From Gammaproteobacteria bacterium (GTDB lineage Bacteria > Pseudomonadota > Gammaproteobacteria > Steroidobacterales > Steroidobacteraceae): a DNA stretch of 33,117 nucleotides. Positions 1-10,171 of this stretch are shown here, piece after piece (within the stretch, counting starts at the first letter, position 1; each line of letters opens with the position of its first letter). The stretch is taken from the NCBI GenBank assembly GCA_021323735.1, contig JAJPKM010000031.1, positions 1 through 33,117 on the forward strand. The letters run 5' to 3'. A program made the translations under genes and the position numbers. The notes under the pieces are model-generated. The model did no database searches and was not told the origin of the DNA. It worked only from the letters and a program-made list of their open reading frames with translations.

Positions 1-413
1 ACGTCTACCAGAGAGCCCGGCAGAAATGCTCGAACATTGTCGATCTCGACGGTAAAGCCGCCTTTGACCCGGCCGGTAATGATGCCGATGACGACCTCTT
101 GCTTCTCGAAGGCGGTTTCCAATCGCGTCCAAGTCCGCGCGCGCTTCGCCTTCTCGCGTGAAAGCCGGGTCTCGCCGGAACCATCCTCGACGCTGTCCAA
201 AGCCACTTCGACGGTCTCACCGACGGAAACCTCGATTTCACCTTTTTCGTTCTTGAATTGATCGGATGGAATGACCGCTTCGGACTTCAATCCGACGTTC
301 ACGATCACGTAGTCCTGACCGACTTCGACGATCAATCCATTGAGGATGGTGCCAGGTCGAATGCGCTGGCTCGCAATGCTCTGTTCGAACAGTTCCGCAA
401 AACTTTCTGTCAT
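1..413 (-). CDS. rpsA: 30S ribosomal protein S1, N-terminal part (cut by window edge)
   Basis: The minus strand reads an open frame from ATG at 413 to the window edge, 137 codons without a stop. It begins [12 protein letters not shown] and continues with [20 protein letters not shown], the start of the first S1 (OB-fold) repeat of ribosomal protein S1; a second repeat begins near residue 108 ([17 protein letters not shown]). S1 binds mRNA on the 30S subunit and helps initiate translation. The full protein normally carries six such repeats in about 550 residues, so about three quarters lies outside the window. A purine-rich stretch (AAGAGA) sits just upstream of the ATG. It follows cmk on the same strand after 85 bases, the usual cmk-rpsA order in Gammaproteobacteria. 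Confidence 0.96.
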   Translation of the reverse strand, partial: MTESFAELFEQSIASQRIRPGTILNGLIVEVGQDYVIVNVGLKSEAVIPSDQFKNEKGEIEVSVGETVEVALDSVEDGSGETRLSREKAKRARTWTRLETAFEKQEVVIGIITGRVKGGFTVEIDNVRAFLPGSLVD

Positions 414-498
414 GTGTTCTCTTGCCAAATCCTAGGCGCAGATCCCAAGTGCCCAGGGTTACTTCATAAAACGGCTATCGGTCCGTGAAAGCCGCAAC

Positions 499-1173
499 CT
501 ATACAAATTCGCGGGCGATCTTCAAAACGCGCCCGATTACCTCATCGACGGACATACCCGTTGTATCCAACACGGTGGCGTCGGCGCTTGCGACAAGAGG
601 CGAAGCGGTGCGCGTGGAATCGCGCCGGTCACGCTCCGCTATCTCCAGCGAAAGGGCGGCAAGGTTAGCAGCAACCCCCTTTTCTTTCAACTGCTTATAG
701 CGCCTGAGGGCCCTTTCCGCGGGGCTTGCGTCGAGAAAAATCTTAGGCCTAGCCCAGGGAAACACCACCGTGCCCATGTCGCGGCCGTCGGCCACCAAAC
801 CCGGGGGCGCCGCAAAGCGCCGTTGACGGTCCAGGAGTGCGCCACGCACCTCGCCCAGGGAGGCGACCCGGGATGCATCCCCGCCCGCCTGCTCGGTGCG
901 AATGGCCCGGGTGACTTCCTGGCCGTCCAGCCACACCACCTCATCGCCGCCGGGACTGGAGTCGAATCGTATGTCGATTCGACCCGCCAATTGCGCCAGG
1001 GCCGGCCCGTCGTCCAGGCTGACGGAGGCCCGGCGTGCGCCTAGGGCAACCAGGCGGTACAACGCACCGCTGTCGAGCAACGACCACCCCAGCGTCTTGG
1101 CCACGGCCCGGCTGACGGTACCCTTCCCCGATCCGGACGGGCCATCGATCGTAATGATGGGAATCTCATGCAT
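499..1173 (-). CDS. cmk: Cytidylate kinase
   Basis: A protein of 224 residues that phosphorylates CMP and dCMP with ATP to the diphosphates, in cytoplasmic pyrimidine salvage and mRNA-turnover recycling. The P-loop GPSGSGKGT is at residues 11-19, followed by the family's LDSGALYR segment. A second conserved segment, VADGRDMGTVVFP, lies near residue 127, and the Arg-rich lid (RRYKQLKEKG) follows. Length matches the family (about 225). The ATG at 1173 has AGGGGC just upstream, partly made of the aroA stop region 8 bases away, so translation is probably coupled to aroA. The order aroA-cmk-rpsA is widely conserved. Confidence 0.97.
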   Translation of the reverse strand: MHEIPIITIDGPSGSGKGTVSRAVAKTLGWSLLDSGALYRLVALGARRASVSLDDGPALAQLAGRIDIRFDSSPGGDEVVWLDGQEVTRAIRTEQAGGDASRVASLGEVRGALLDRQRRFAAPPGLVADGRDMGTVVFPWARPKIFLDASPAERALRRYKQLKEKGVAANLAALSLEIAERDRRDSTRTASPLVASADATVLDTTGMSVDEVIGRVLKIAREFV

Positions 1174-1181
1174 CGATGCCC

Positions 1182-2516
1182 CTAAACGGCTGCCTCTGCC
1201 TCTAGCGCCAGCCCGACCGATCGGGCCAGTCCTACAAAACCTGGAAACGAGGTGGCCACGTTGGCCACGTCGCGAATCGATATGGGTCCTGCCGCTCGCA
1301 GGCTGGCAATGGCGAAGGACATGGCGATGCGGTGATCACCGCAGCTGTCAACCTCTCCGGCCGAAAATACGTTGCCGCTTTGAGCCTCGGAGGAACGGCC
1401 CTCTATCCGCATGCCATCGGGCAGCGGGCTGTGCACTACATTCAATGCCGACAGGCCTGCACTCATCGCGGCAATCCGGTCGCTCTCCTTGACCCTCAGT
1501 TCCTCGGCGCCGGTCACCCACGTTTCGCCTTGGGCGCAGGCCGCCGCGATGAACAGCACCGGCAGTTCATCGATGGCCAGCGAAACCAGTTCCTTCGGCA
1601 CGCGAATGCCCCGCAGCGGCGAGGGTCGCACGCACAAATCAGCCACGGGCTCCGCCCCGCTCAGGCGGGCGTTCCGAACCTCGATGCGTCCGCCCATGCT
1701 GCGCAATATGTCCAGTAGCCCGGTTCGCGTGGGATTCAATCCCACATTCTGAATCAACAGTCCCTCAGCGGGAGCCGCCAGCAAGCCGGCAACGATGAAG
1801 AATGCGGCGGAGGAAAAATCTCCGGGCACATTCAGCTGCAATGCGCTCAAGCGAGACGGAGGATGCAGCGTCGTGCTCAAGGCCACGGTGCTCAAGTGCA
1901 CGCCGCAGCCCTCGAGCATGCGCTCGCTGTGATCGCGGCTCACGGCAGGCGAGGTGACGGTGGTGGGTTCCCCGGCGTAAAGCGCGGCCAAGAGAATCGC
2001 CGACTTCACTTGAGCACTGGCAATCGGCATGCGGTAGTCGATTCCGCGCAAGCGCTTGGCGCCGCCGATGTCCACGGGCGGCGTGCCGTCGTGGGTGCGC
2101 ACATCGGCGCCCATTTCGCGCAACGGCTTGGCCACCCGCTCCATGGGCCGCTTCATCAGCGAGGCGTCGCCGATCAGCTGCGAAGCGAAATTCTGCGCCG
2201 ACAAAAGGCCCGTGAACAGGCGCATGGCGGTGCCCGCGTTGCCCATGTCGAGCGGCCGGCCGGCCGGCCGAAGGCCGCGCAATCCCACGCCATGAATCAC
2301 CACCCGCGTGGCATCAACTTGTTCGATGCGCACGCCGAGGGCGCGCATGGCACTCAAAGTCGCCAAGCAGTCCTCGCTGGCGAGAAAGCCGCTGACCTCG
2401 CTGATGCCCTCGGCAATCCCGGCGAGCATCAGCGCGCGGTGTGAAATGGATTTGTCGCCCGGCACGCTCATCGTACCGGCGACGCGCCTGGCCGGATGCG
2501 CCTCGAAACTCTGCAT
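1182..2516 (-). CDS. aroA: 3-phosphoshikimate 1-carboxyvinyltransferase (EPSP synthase)
   Basis: The protein has 444 residues and joins shikimate-3-phosphate with phosphoenolpyruvate, the sixth step towards chorismate. The N-terminal VPGDKSISHRALMLAG motif (18-33) binds both substrates. GNAGTAMRL is at 92-100; the residue after the Arg is Leu, as in Pseudomonas-type enzymes, not the Pro of the E. coli enzyme. The segments ASAQVKSAILLA and ELRVKESDRI carry other substrate-binding residues, and the family's GDHRIAMSFA is near the C-terminus. In Pseudomonas aroA is fused to tyrA; here it stands alone. Its ATG at 2516 shares one base with the pheA stop (TGATG), which implies translational coupling. 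The close neighbours pheA and serC also belong to amino-acid synthesis from central precursors. Confidence 0.97.
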   Translation of the reverse strand: MQSFEAHPARRVAGTMSVPGDKSISHRALMLAGIAEGISEVSGFLASEDCLATLSAMRALGVRIEQVDATRVVIHGVGLRGLRPAGRPLDMGNAGTAMRLFTGLLSAQNFASQLIGDASLMKRPMERVAKPLREMGADVRTHDGTPPVDIGGAKRLRGIDYRMPIASAQVKSAILLAALYAGEPTTVTSPAVSRDHSERMLEGCGVHLSTVALSTTLHPPSRLSALQLNVPGDFSSAAFFIVAGLLAAPAEGLLIQNVGLNPTRTGLLDILRSMGGRIEVRNARLSGAEPVADLCVRPSPLRGIRVPKELVSLAIDELPVLFIAAACAQGETWVTGAEELRVKESDRIAAMSAGLSALNVVHSPLPDGMRIEGRSSEAQSGNVFSAGEVDSCGDHRIAMSFAIASLRAAGPISIRDVANVATSFPGFVGLARSVGLALEAEAAV

Positions 2517-3691
2517 CAGAGCACGGCCCGCGGATAGGAACCCAACACCTTGAACAAAGATGCCCGCGACTCGAGAGCTGCCAGCGCCTTCACCACCTGT
2601 GGGTCCGAGACATGGCCTTCGATGTCAATGAAGAACACATAGTCCCACTTACGCCGCCGCGAGGGGCGCGATTCGATGCGCGTCATGTTGACGCGGTGCT
2701 GTGCCAGCGGCTCGAGCAGTTGAAACAGCGCTCCTGAATCGTCGGTGTCGCTGGCCGACACCAGCAGCGTCGTGCGATCGTCGCCGCTGGCGCCGAACAG
2801 CTTCCTGCCCACCACCAGGAAGCGCGTGGTGTTGTCCGTCCGATCCTCGATCTCGGTGGCCAGCAGATTCAATCCATAGATCTCGGCCGCGGCGGTCCCG
2901 GCGATGGCGGCGGTGCCGCGCTCGTCGCGGGCGCGGCGCGCGCCCTCGGCATTGCTGGATACCCCGATCCGCTCGGCCTCGGGGAGTTGCTCGTCGAGCC
3001 ACGCCCGGCACTGCGCCAGCGCCTGAGGATGCGCGCAAACGCGTTTCACGGCCTTAAAATCGCTCATTTTACCCATCAGGCAATGGCTGATTCGCAGCTC
3101 CGCTTCGCCGCAGATCTTCAGTCCCGAGGACAGGAACATGTCGAGCGTGTGATTGACCGTTCCCTCGCTGGAATTCTCGATGGGAACCACGCCGAAGTCG
3201 GCGACACCGCCCTCCACCTCATGGAAGACCTCATCGATCGCCGCCAGCGGCAGCGCCCGAACCGATGCACCGAAGTGCTTCAGCACGGCGGCCTGTGTGA
3301 ACGTTCCCTCCGGCCCCAGATAAGCCACTTTCAGCGGCTCTTGCTGCGCAAGACAAGCCGACATGATTTCGCGGAACAGGCGCGCGATTTCCTCGTCGCG
3401 CAAGGGCCCCTGGTTGCGCTTCAAGGCCATGCGCAGCACTTCCGCCTCGCGCTCCGGCCGGTAGTAGTCGACCGCCTTACCCGATGCGGATTTGGAGATC
3501 CCCACCAGCTGCGCAAATCGAGCGCGTTCATTCAACAGGGCGTGAATGCGGGCGTCGATGGCATCGATGCTGTCGCGAATATTTCCAAGGGCCGCGCCCG
3601 CCGGGGTGGCCGGCGGTACGGCCGCGGCGGCAGCCTGGGATCTTCGCGTGCTCTCGACGCGGCGCTTGCCCGTGCTTTTAGCGCGTTTCAT
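2516..3691 (-). CDS. pheA: Bifunctional chorismate mutase / prephenate dehydratase (P-protein)
   Basis: This 391-residue enzyme converts chorismate to prephenate and then to phenylpyruvate for phenylalanine synthesis. The order is an Ala/Lys-rich leader of about 35 residues with no family match, an AroQ-type chorismate mutase helix bundle (about 37-118, with LLNERARFAQLVG), the prephenate dehydratase domain starting at KVAYLGPEGTFTQAA (121-135) and containing the catalytic TRF motif (289-291), and a C-terminal ACT domain with ESRP (340-343), the usual phenylalanine-binding site for feedback inhibition. The ATG overlaps the serC stop as ATGA. Given the basic leader, a later start is possible, but no in-frame Met precedes the mutase domain, so the ATGA-coupled start is preferred. 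Confidence 0.96.
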   Translation of the reverse strand: MKRAKSTGKRRVESTRRSQAAAAAVPPATPAGAALGNIRDSIDAIDARIHALLNERARFAQLVGISKSASGKAVDYYRPEREAEVLRMALKRNQGPLRDEEIARLFREIMSACLAQQEPLKVAYLGPEGTFTQAAVLKHFGASVRALPLAAIDEVFHEVEGGVADFGVVPIENSSEGTVNHTLDMFLSSGLKICGEAELRISHCLMGKMSDFKAVKRVCAHPQALAQCRAWLDEQLPEAERIGVSSNAEGARRARDERGTAAIAGTAAAEIYGLNLLATEIEDRTDNTTRFLVVGRKLFGASGDDRTTLLVSASDTDDSGALFQLLEPLAQHRVNMTRIESRPSRRRKWDYVFFIDIEGHVSDPQVVKALAALESRASLFKVLGSYPRAVL

Positions 3692-4761
3692 GGATGGCGG
3701 CGCTCGAAATCACGCATGAACGCGCACAATTTCTCCACGCCTTCGATCGGCATGGCGTTGTAGAGGCTGGCGCGCATTCCACCCACCACCCGATGGCCCT
3801 TCAGTCCCGTAAGGCCGGCCTCGCCCGCGGCCTCGAGAAATAGCGGCTCCAGTCCCACGTCGCTCAATGTGAATGTGACGTTCATCCGGGAACGGGAATC
3901 CTTGGCCACCGAGTTCTTGTAGAGACGTGAGTCATCGATGGCGCCATAGAGCATTTCCGCCTTGAGCCGGTTGCGCTCGCCGATCGCCCGCACGCCGCCG
4001 GCCTTCTTGAGCCATTTAAACACCAGTCCGGCCATGTACCAGGCAAATGTCGGGGGCGTGTTCAACATCGACTGCTGGTCGGCAATTGCCTTGTAGTCGA
4101 ATACGCGAGGCGTCTCGGCGCGTGCGCGCCCAACGAGATCATCTCGCACGATGACCAAGGTCAGCCCCGACGGTCCGATGTTCTTCTGCGCACCGGCATA
4201 AATCAAGCCGAATTTGGACACATCGAGCGGCTGGGAAAGAATGCTCGACGACATATCGGCCACGAGGGGCACGCCGTGTGTCTCCGGGATGTACCGATAC
4301 TCGACGCCGCTGATGGTCTCATTCGGCGTGTAGTGCGCATAGCACGCACGGCCGCTGAAGCGCAGCTCATCCTGCGGCGGCGCACCGTAGCTGCCGCCTG
4401 CATCGCCGGCGAGATGGACTTCGCAGTAGCGGCGCGCCTCGGCAATGGCTTTCTGCGACCAATGCCCCGTGTCGATGTAGTCCACCGTGGCCCGCGGCGG
4501 CGCCAGATTCAAGGGCACGAGGGAAAATTGCGCGGAGGCGCCTCCCTGCATGAACAGGACGTGGTAGTTCTTCGGGATCGACATGAGCTCGCGCAAATCG
4601 GCCTCGGCGCGGGTTGCCACCTCGACAAAGCTTGGGCTGCGATGGCTGATTTCCATCACCGAGGCGCCGCTGCCCCGCCAATCGAGCAACTCATCGCGCG
4701 CCTGCTCCAGAACCTCGGTGGGCAATACCGCGGGCCCCGGCGAGAAATTGAAGGCGCGCAC
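3688..4761 (-). CDS. serC: Phosphoserine aminotransferase
   Basis: The enzyme uses PLP to transaminate 3-phosphohydroxypyruvate with glutamate to phosphoserine; it also serves pyridoxal phosphate synthesis. I place the start at GTG 4761, giving 357 residues beginning (M)RAFNFSPGPAVLPTEVL, which lines up with the E. coli start (MAQIFNFSSGPAMLP; 362 residues). An AGG lies about 6 bases before it and the gyrA stop ends 7 bases upstream. An in-frame ATG at 4800 would add 13 residues read from inside the gyrA tail; ATG 4896 would add 45 unlike the family. The PLP lysine is in AGAQKNIGPSGLT (K193 in this numbering). HWSQKA and DMSSSIL are other cofactor-site segments. The stop overlaps the pheA ATG by 4 bases. 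Confidence 0.95.
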   Translation of the reverse strand: MRAFNFSPGPAVLPTEVLEQARDELLDWRGSGASVMEISHRSPSFVEVATRAEADLRELMSIPKNYHVLFMQGGASAQFSLVPLNLAPPRATVDYIDTGHWSQKAIAEARRYCEVHLAGDAGGSYGAPPQDELRFSGRACYAHYTPNETISGVEYRYIPETHGVPLVADMSSSILSQPLDVSKFGLIYAGAQKNIGPSGLTLVIVRDDLVGRARAETPRVFDYKAIADQQSMLNTPPTFAWYMAGLVFKWLKKAGGVRAIGERNRLKAEMLYGAIDDSRLYKNSVAKDSRSRMNVTFTLSDVGLEPLFLEAAGEAGLTGLKGHRVVGGMRASLYNAMPIEGVEKLCAFMRDFERRHP

Positions 4762-4768
4762 CGAAGAC

Positions 4769-7384
<2,616 letters not shown>

Positions 7385-7464
7385 TTGCGAGAGTCCGGTG
7401 AGCCTTCTATCGGCTGCTATTCAGCGGGTTTAAAGGGGGCAAGGCAGGTCTGAAACATCGCGCC

Positions 7465-7493
7465 ATTCTAACACATATCCTAAGGCTTCCTAA
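7465..7493 (-). promoter_or_regulatory. Candidate sigma-70 promoter of gyrA
   Basis: On the minus strand TTAGGA (7493-7488) and TAGAAT (7470-7465) are separated by 17 bases, and the -10 box is preceded by TGT, an extended -10 feature. It would place the mRNA start near 7458, about 74 bases before the gyrA ATG. An inverted repeat GGCTT-AGG-AAGCC (7496-7484) covers the -35 box and could be an operator. The -35 match is weak (3 of 6), so the extended -10 carries the call. Confidence 0.5.
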
Positions 7494-7515
7494 GCCCGGC
7501 GCGTGCGTTTGCCGA

Positions 7516-7521
7516 TATACT
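7516..7521 (+). promoter_or_regulatory. Candidate -10 box of the amidohydrolase-like gene, leaderless arrangement
   Basis: TATACT (5 of 6 matches to consensus) ends 6 bases before the ATG at 7528, so transcription would be expected to begin at or beside the start codon. No Shine-Dalgarno sequence is visible before this ATG. No convincing -35 box lies 16-18 bases upstream, which lowers confidence. Confidence 0.3.
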
Positions 7522-7527
7522 TCGGGC

Positions 7528-8784
7528 ATGCCGCGTGTTGCCGCCGATTTATGTGTCGAAGTCCGCTGGATCGCCCCCATGACCGCGCGGCACGTGCTTC
7601 TCGAGGACCATTCGCTCATGGTCCGCGACGGACGTATTCTCGACATTCTCCCGAGTGCCGTCGCCGCCGAGCGCTATTCGGCGACGGCGGTACTATTGCG
7701 GCACTCGCACCTTCTGATGCCCGGCCTCGTCAATGCGCAATCATCCGCCGTCCTGCCGGCGCGAGGCGACGCGGATCCTAGGCATGCCAACGATCGGGCG
7801 CTCACGGCGGATTTCGCGCGCGACAGCGCCCTGGCCACGATCGCCGTGATGCTCAAGTCCGGAATTACCTGCTTCTGCGAACGCTCGCATTTTCCGGAGG
7901 AGACGCTGCGCACGTCCATCGAGCAGGGGATGCGAGCCGTGGTCGGCATGCCGGTAACGGAGAGTTCGACACCCTGGGCCAACGATGCGGCGCAATCACT
8001 GACCCGTTCATTGAGCCTGCGCGACAAATACAAGGGTGAGCCGCTGGTGTCCACGGCCTTCGCGCCCGGTTCGGTGAGCGATCTTCGGGACGAAACATTG
8101 ACACGCTTAGGCCTGCTGGCCGATGAACTCGAGGCCGGCATCATGTTGGATCTGCATGAGTCGCCCGATGAAATCGGCGCCTGCCTCCGGACTCACGGGA
8201 TGCGTCCCATCGAACGGCTCTGGCATCTGGGGCTGCTCACACCCGCGCTCAACGCGGTGCACATGCTGCACCTGACTCCGGCTGACCTCAGCCTGATGCA
8301 GCGCACCGGCATCTCTGTCACGGTATGTCCTCGGTGGGCTTTGAAATACGGCAAGGTCTTGCCGGAAATGGCAGCCTTTGCCGCGGCGGACACTCGGCTG
8401 GGCCTTGGCAGCAGCAAGTTTGCCTGCTCGAGCGCCGAGCTGTGGGACGACATGAAGATTGTCGCACTGCTGACCGACCCTTGGGATACGCTGCATGCCG
8501 CGACGTGCGGCGGCGCCGCGGTATTGGGCCTCGACGGCGAGGTAGGCTCGCTGGTGCCGGGAAAATGGGCGGACCTGTGCTGCGTTGATCTATCGGAGCC
8601 GGGCACCCAACCCATCCTGGATCCGCTCACACAATTGGTTTTCGGCGGCGGCCGACACATCGTCACCGATGTCTGGGTCGCGGGCCGGCAGCTGCTATCG
8701 GGAGGCGAATTGACCCGCCTGGATTGGCCGCAAATCGCGGCCCGATCGGCCGCGTGGGCCACGCGGCTGAAAACGAGAGGTTGA
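7528..8784 (+). CDS. Amidohydrolase-like protein of the TRZ/ATZ (MTA/SAH deaminase) family with lost metal ligands
   Basis: The 418 residues follow the fold of the deaminases found before ubiG in Pseudomonas (methylthioadenosine/S-adenosylhomocysteine deaminase type), including MPGLVNA (64-70), an RG-AD segment (79-82) and a C-terminal LVPGKWADL (342-350). Active members have NAHTH after the first motif; here it is N69-A70-Q71-S72-S73, so both first metal His are gone. The usual GTDG motif is GSSK (294-297), which loses the catalytic Asp (S296). The APHAPYTVSD substrate segment is shortened to APGSVSD. The later His of LHES (210) and AVHM (245) remain. By family knowledge this protein should not hydrolyse substrates by the normal route; its role is unknown. 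The ORF is intact, and its stop lies 3 bases before ubiG. Confidence 0.85.
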   Translation: MPRVAADLCVEVRWIAPMTARHVLLEDHSLMVRDGRILDILPSAVAAERYSATAVLLRHSHLLMPGLVNAQSSAVLPARGDADPRHANDRALTADFARDSALATIAVMLKSGITCFCERSHFPEETLRTSIEQGMRAVVGMPVTESSTPWANDAAQSLTRSLSLRDKYKGEPLVSTAFAPGSVSDLRDETLTRLGLLADELEAGIMLDLHESPDEIGACLRTHGMRPIERLWHLGLLTPALNAVHMLHLTPADLSLMQRTGISVTVCPRWALKYGKVLPEMAAFAAADTRLGLGSSKFACSSAELWDDMKIVALLTDPWDTLHAATCGGAAVLGLDGEVGSLVPGKWADLCCVDLSEPGTQPILDPLTQLVFGGGRHIVTDVWVAGRQLLSGGELTRLDWPQIAARSAAWATRLKTRG

Positions 8785-8787
8785 GCG

Positions 8788-9498
8788 ATGAATGTAGCGA
8801 CGCGAAATGCCGATCCTCAGGAACTTGCGAAGTTCGCCTCCATGGCGCAGAGCTGGTGGGATCCGGCCGGTCCGTCCAAGCCCCTGCATGACCTCAATCC
8901 GCTGCGCCTGCGATACGTCGAAAACGCGGCGGGGCTGCGCGACAGGCAGGTACTGGACGTAGGCTGCGGCGGGGGAATCTTGAGCGAGGCCATGGCGCGC
9001 AGCGGTGCACGCGTGCTCGGAATCGACTTGTCCCAGGCAGTGCTCGACGTGGCGGAACTGCACGCGCTGCAAGGCCAGGTGGCGGTCGAATACCAGGCGA
9101 TCGCGGCCGAGGAGCTGGCGGCGCTGCGGCCGGACTCATTCGACCTGGTTACGTGCATGGAGATGCTCGAGCACGTGCCGGACCCCGCGGTCACGCTGGG
9201 AGCCCTGGGCCGGCTGGTGCGCCCGGGCGGGCATGTCGTCGTTTCCACCTTGAACCGCAAGCCCATGGCATTTGCGGTGGCCATCATCGGGGCCGAATAC
9301 ATCGCCCGCGCGCTGCCGCGGGGTACGCACGAATATCTGAAATTCATACGTCCGTCGGAGCTTGCCCGGTGGGGCCGTGCTGCAGGTCTTGACCTGAATG
9401 ACCTCACCGGCATCACCTATAATCCCCTGACGCGCGCGTTTCGATTGTCATCGAATACCGACGTGAACTATCTGGCCCACTTTCGGCGTGCCGCCTGA
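8788..9498 (+). CDS. ubiG: Ubiquinone biosynthesis O-methyltransferase
   Basis: The 236-residue SAM-dependent enzyme carries out the two O-methylations of the ubiquinone ring. Residues KFASMAQSWWDPAGPSKPLH near the start are the UbiG-specific head; VLDVGCGGGILSEAMA is motif I for SAM, and TCMEMLEHVPDP is the post-motif region. The segment with ALPRGTHEYLKFIRP and the ending TDVNYLAHFRR are typical of UbiG and separate it from other methyltransferases. GAGG 9 bases or so upstream of the ATG, inside the end of the previous gene, is a fair ribosome binding site. The stop overlaps the start of the following phosphatase gene by 11 bases if that gene uses GTG 9488. Confidence 0.96.
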   Translation: MNVATRNADPQELAKFASMAQSWWDPAGPSKPLHDLNPLRLRYVENAAGLRDRQVLDVGCGGGILSEAMARSGARVLGIDLSQAVLDVAELHALQGQVAVEYQAIAAEELAALRPDSFDLVTCMEMLEHVPDPAVTLGALGRLVRPGGHVVVSTLNRKPMAFAVAIIGAEYIARALPRGTHEYLKFIRPSELARWGRAAGLDLNDLTGITYNPLTRAFRLSSNTDVNYLAHFRRAA

Positions 9499-10171
9499 CG
9501 TGGCGGCCACCTTAAGAGCGGTGCTGTTCGATCTGGACGGCACCTTGCTGGATACAGCGCCGGACATGGCCGGCGCACTGAACGCACTGCGCAAGGAGCA
9601 CCTGCTGGCGCCCCTGCCCTTCGATGCCGTGCGCAGCGTGGTGAGCCACGGCGCCGCGCGGCTCGTCAAGGAGGGATTTCCAAACGCCGATGCAGCCGCT
9701 TTACCGGCGCTGCAACAGCGTTTCCTGGAAATCTACCGCGCGGGACTTTCTCGGGAAACCCGTCTTTTTGCCGGTATGGACCAGGTGCTCCGCGAATTGG
9801 AGAATTGGCGCGTGAAGACTGGCATCGTCACCAACAAGCCGGCATGGCTGACCGACCCGTTGCTCGCCGATCTTGGGCTGGGTGCGCACTTCGCCTGCGT
9901 CGTCAGCGGCGATACCGTGGCGGAGCGCAAGCCGCATCCGCTGCCGCTGCTGCATGCAGCGGCGCTCGCCGGCGTGCGCCCCGACGAATGTATTTATGTC
10001 GGCGATGCGCAGCGCGACGTGCAGGCGGCGCACGCCGCAGCCATGCCAGCGCTGGTGGCCAACTATGGCTACCTGCGCGCGGACGAGGATCCGACCGGCT
10101 GGGGCGCGGACGGGTATCTCGATCGGCCGCTGCAGCTCCTGGCCTGGCTTAAGGCCAGCGGGCGCCTATGA
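9488..10171 (+). CDS. gph: HAD-superfamily phosphatase of the phosphoglycolate / MurNAc-6-phosphate phosphatase group
   Basis: A protein of about 227 residues with the HAD nucleophile motif LFDLDGTLLDT (Asp15 and Asp17), the NKPAW segment of motif II, the Lys of ERKPHPLPL (motif III) and VGDAQRDVQAA (motif IV). These make it a Gph-type phosphatase. In Pseudomonas the gene between ubiG and yciK is mupP, which removes phosphate from N-acetylmuramic acid 6-phosphate in cell-wall recycling; the same neighbourhood here makes that function at least as likely as phosphoglycolate hydrolysis. The start may be GTG 9488 (inside ubiG) or GTG 9500 (just after the ubiG stop); neither has a clear ribosome binding site. 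The stop overlaps rmuC as ATGA. Confidence 0.9.
   Translation: MPPDVAATLRAVLFDLDGTLLDTAPDMAGALNALRKEHLLAPLPFDAVRSVVSHGAARLVKEGFPNADAAALPALQQRFLEIYRAGLSRETRLFAGMDQVLRELENWRVKTGIVTNKPAWLTDPLLADLGLGAHFACVVSGDTVAERKPHPLPLLHAAALAGVRPDECIYVGDAQRDVQAAHAAAMPALVANYGYLRADEDPTGWGADGYLDRPLQLLAWLKASGRL

Noticed and set aside
414-498. Promoter for rpsA in the gap after cmk
   Set aside because: TTATGAAG is the only AT-rich stretch and no acceptable -35 box is spaced from it; rpsA may be transcribed from upstream.
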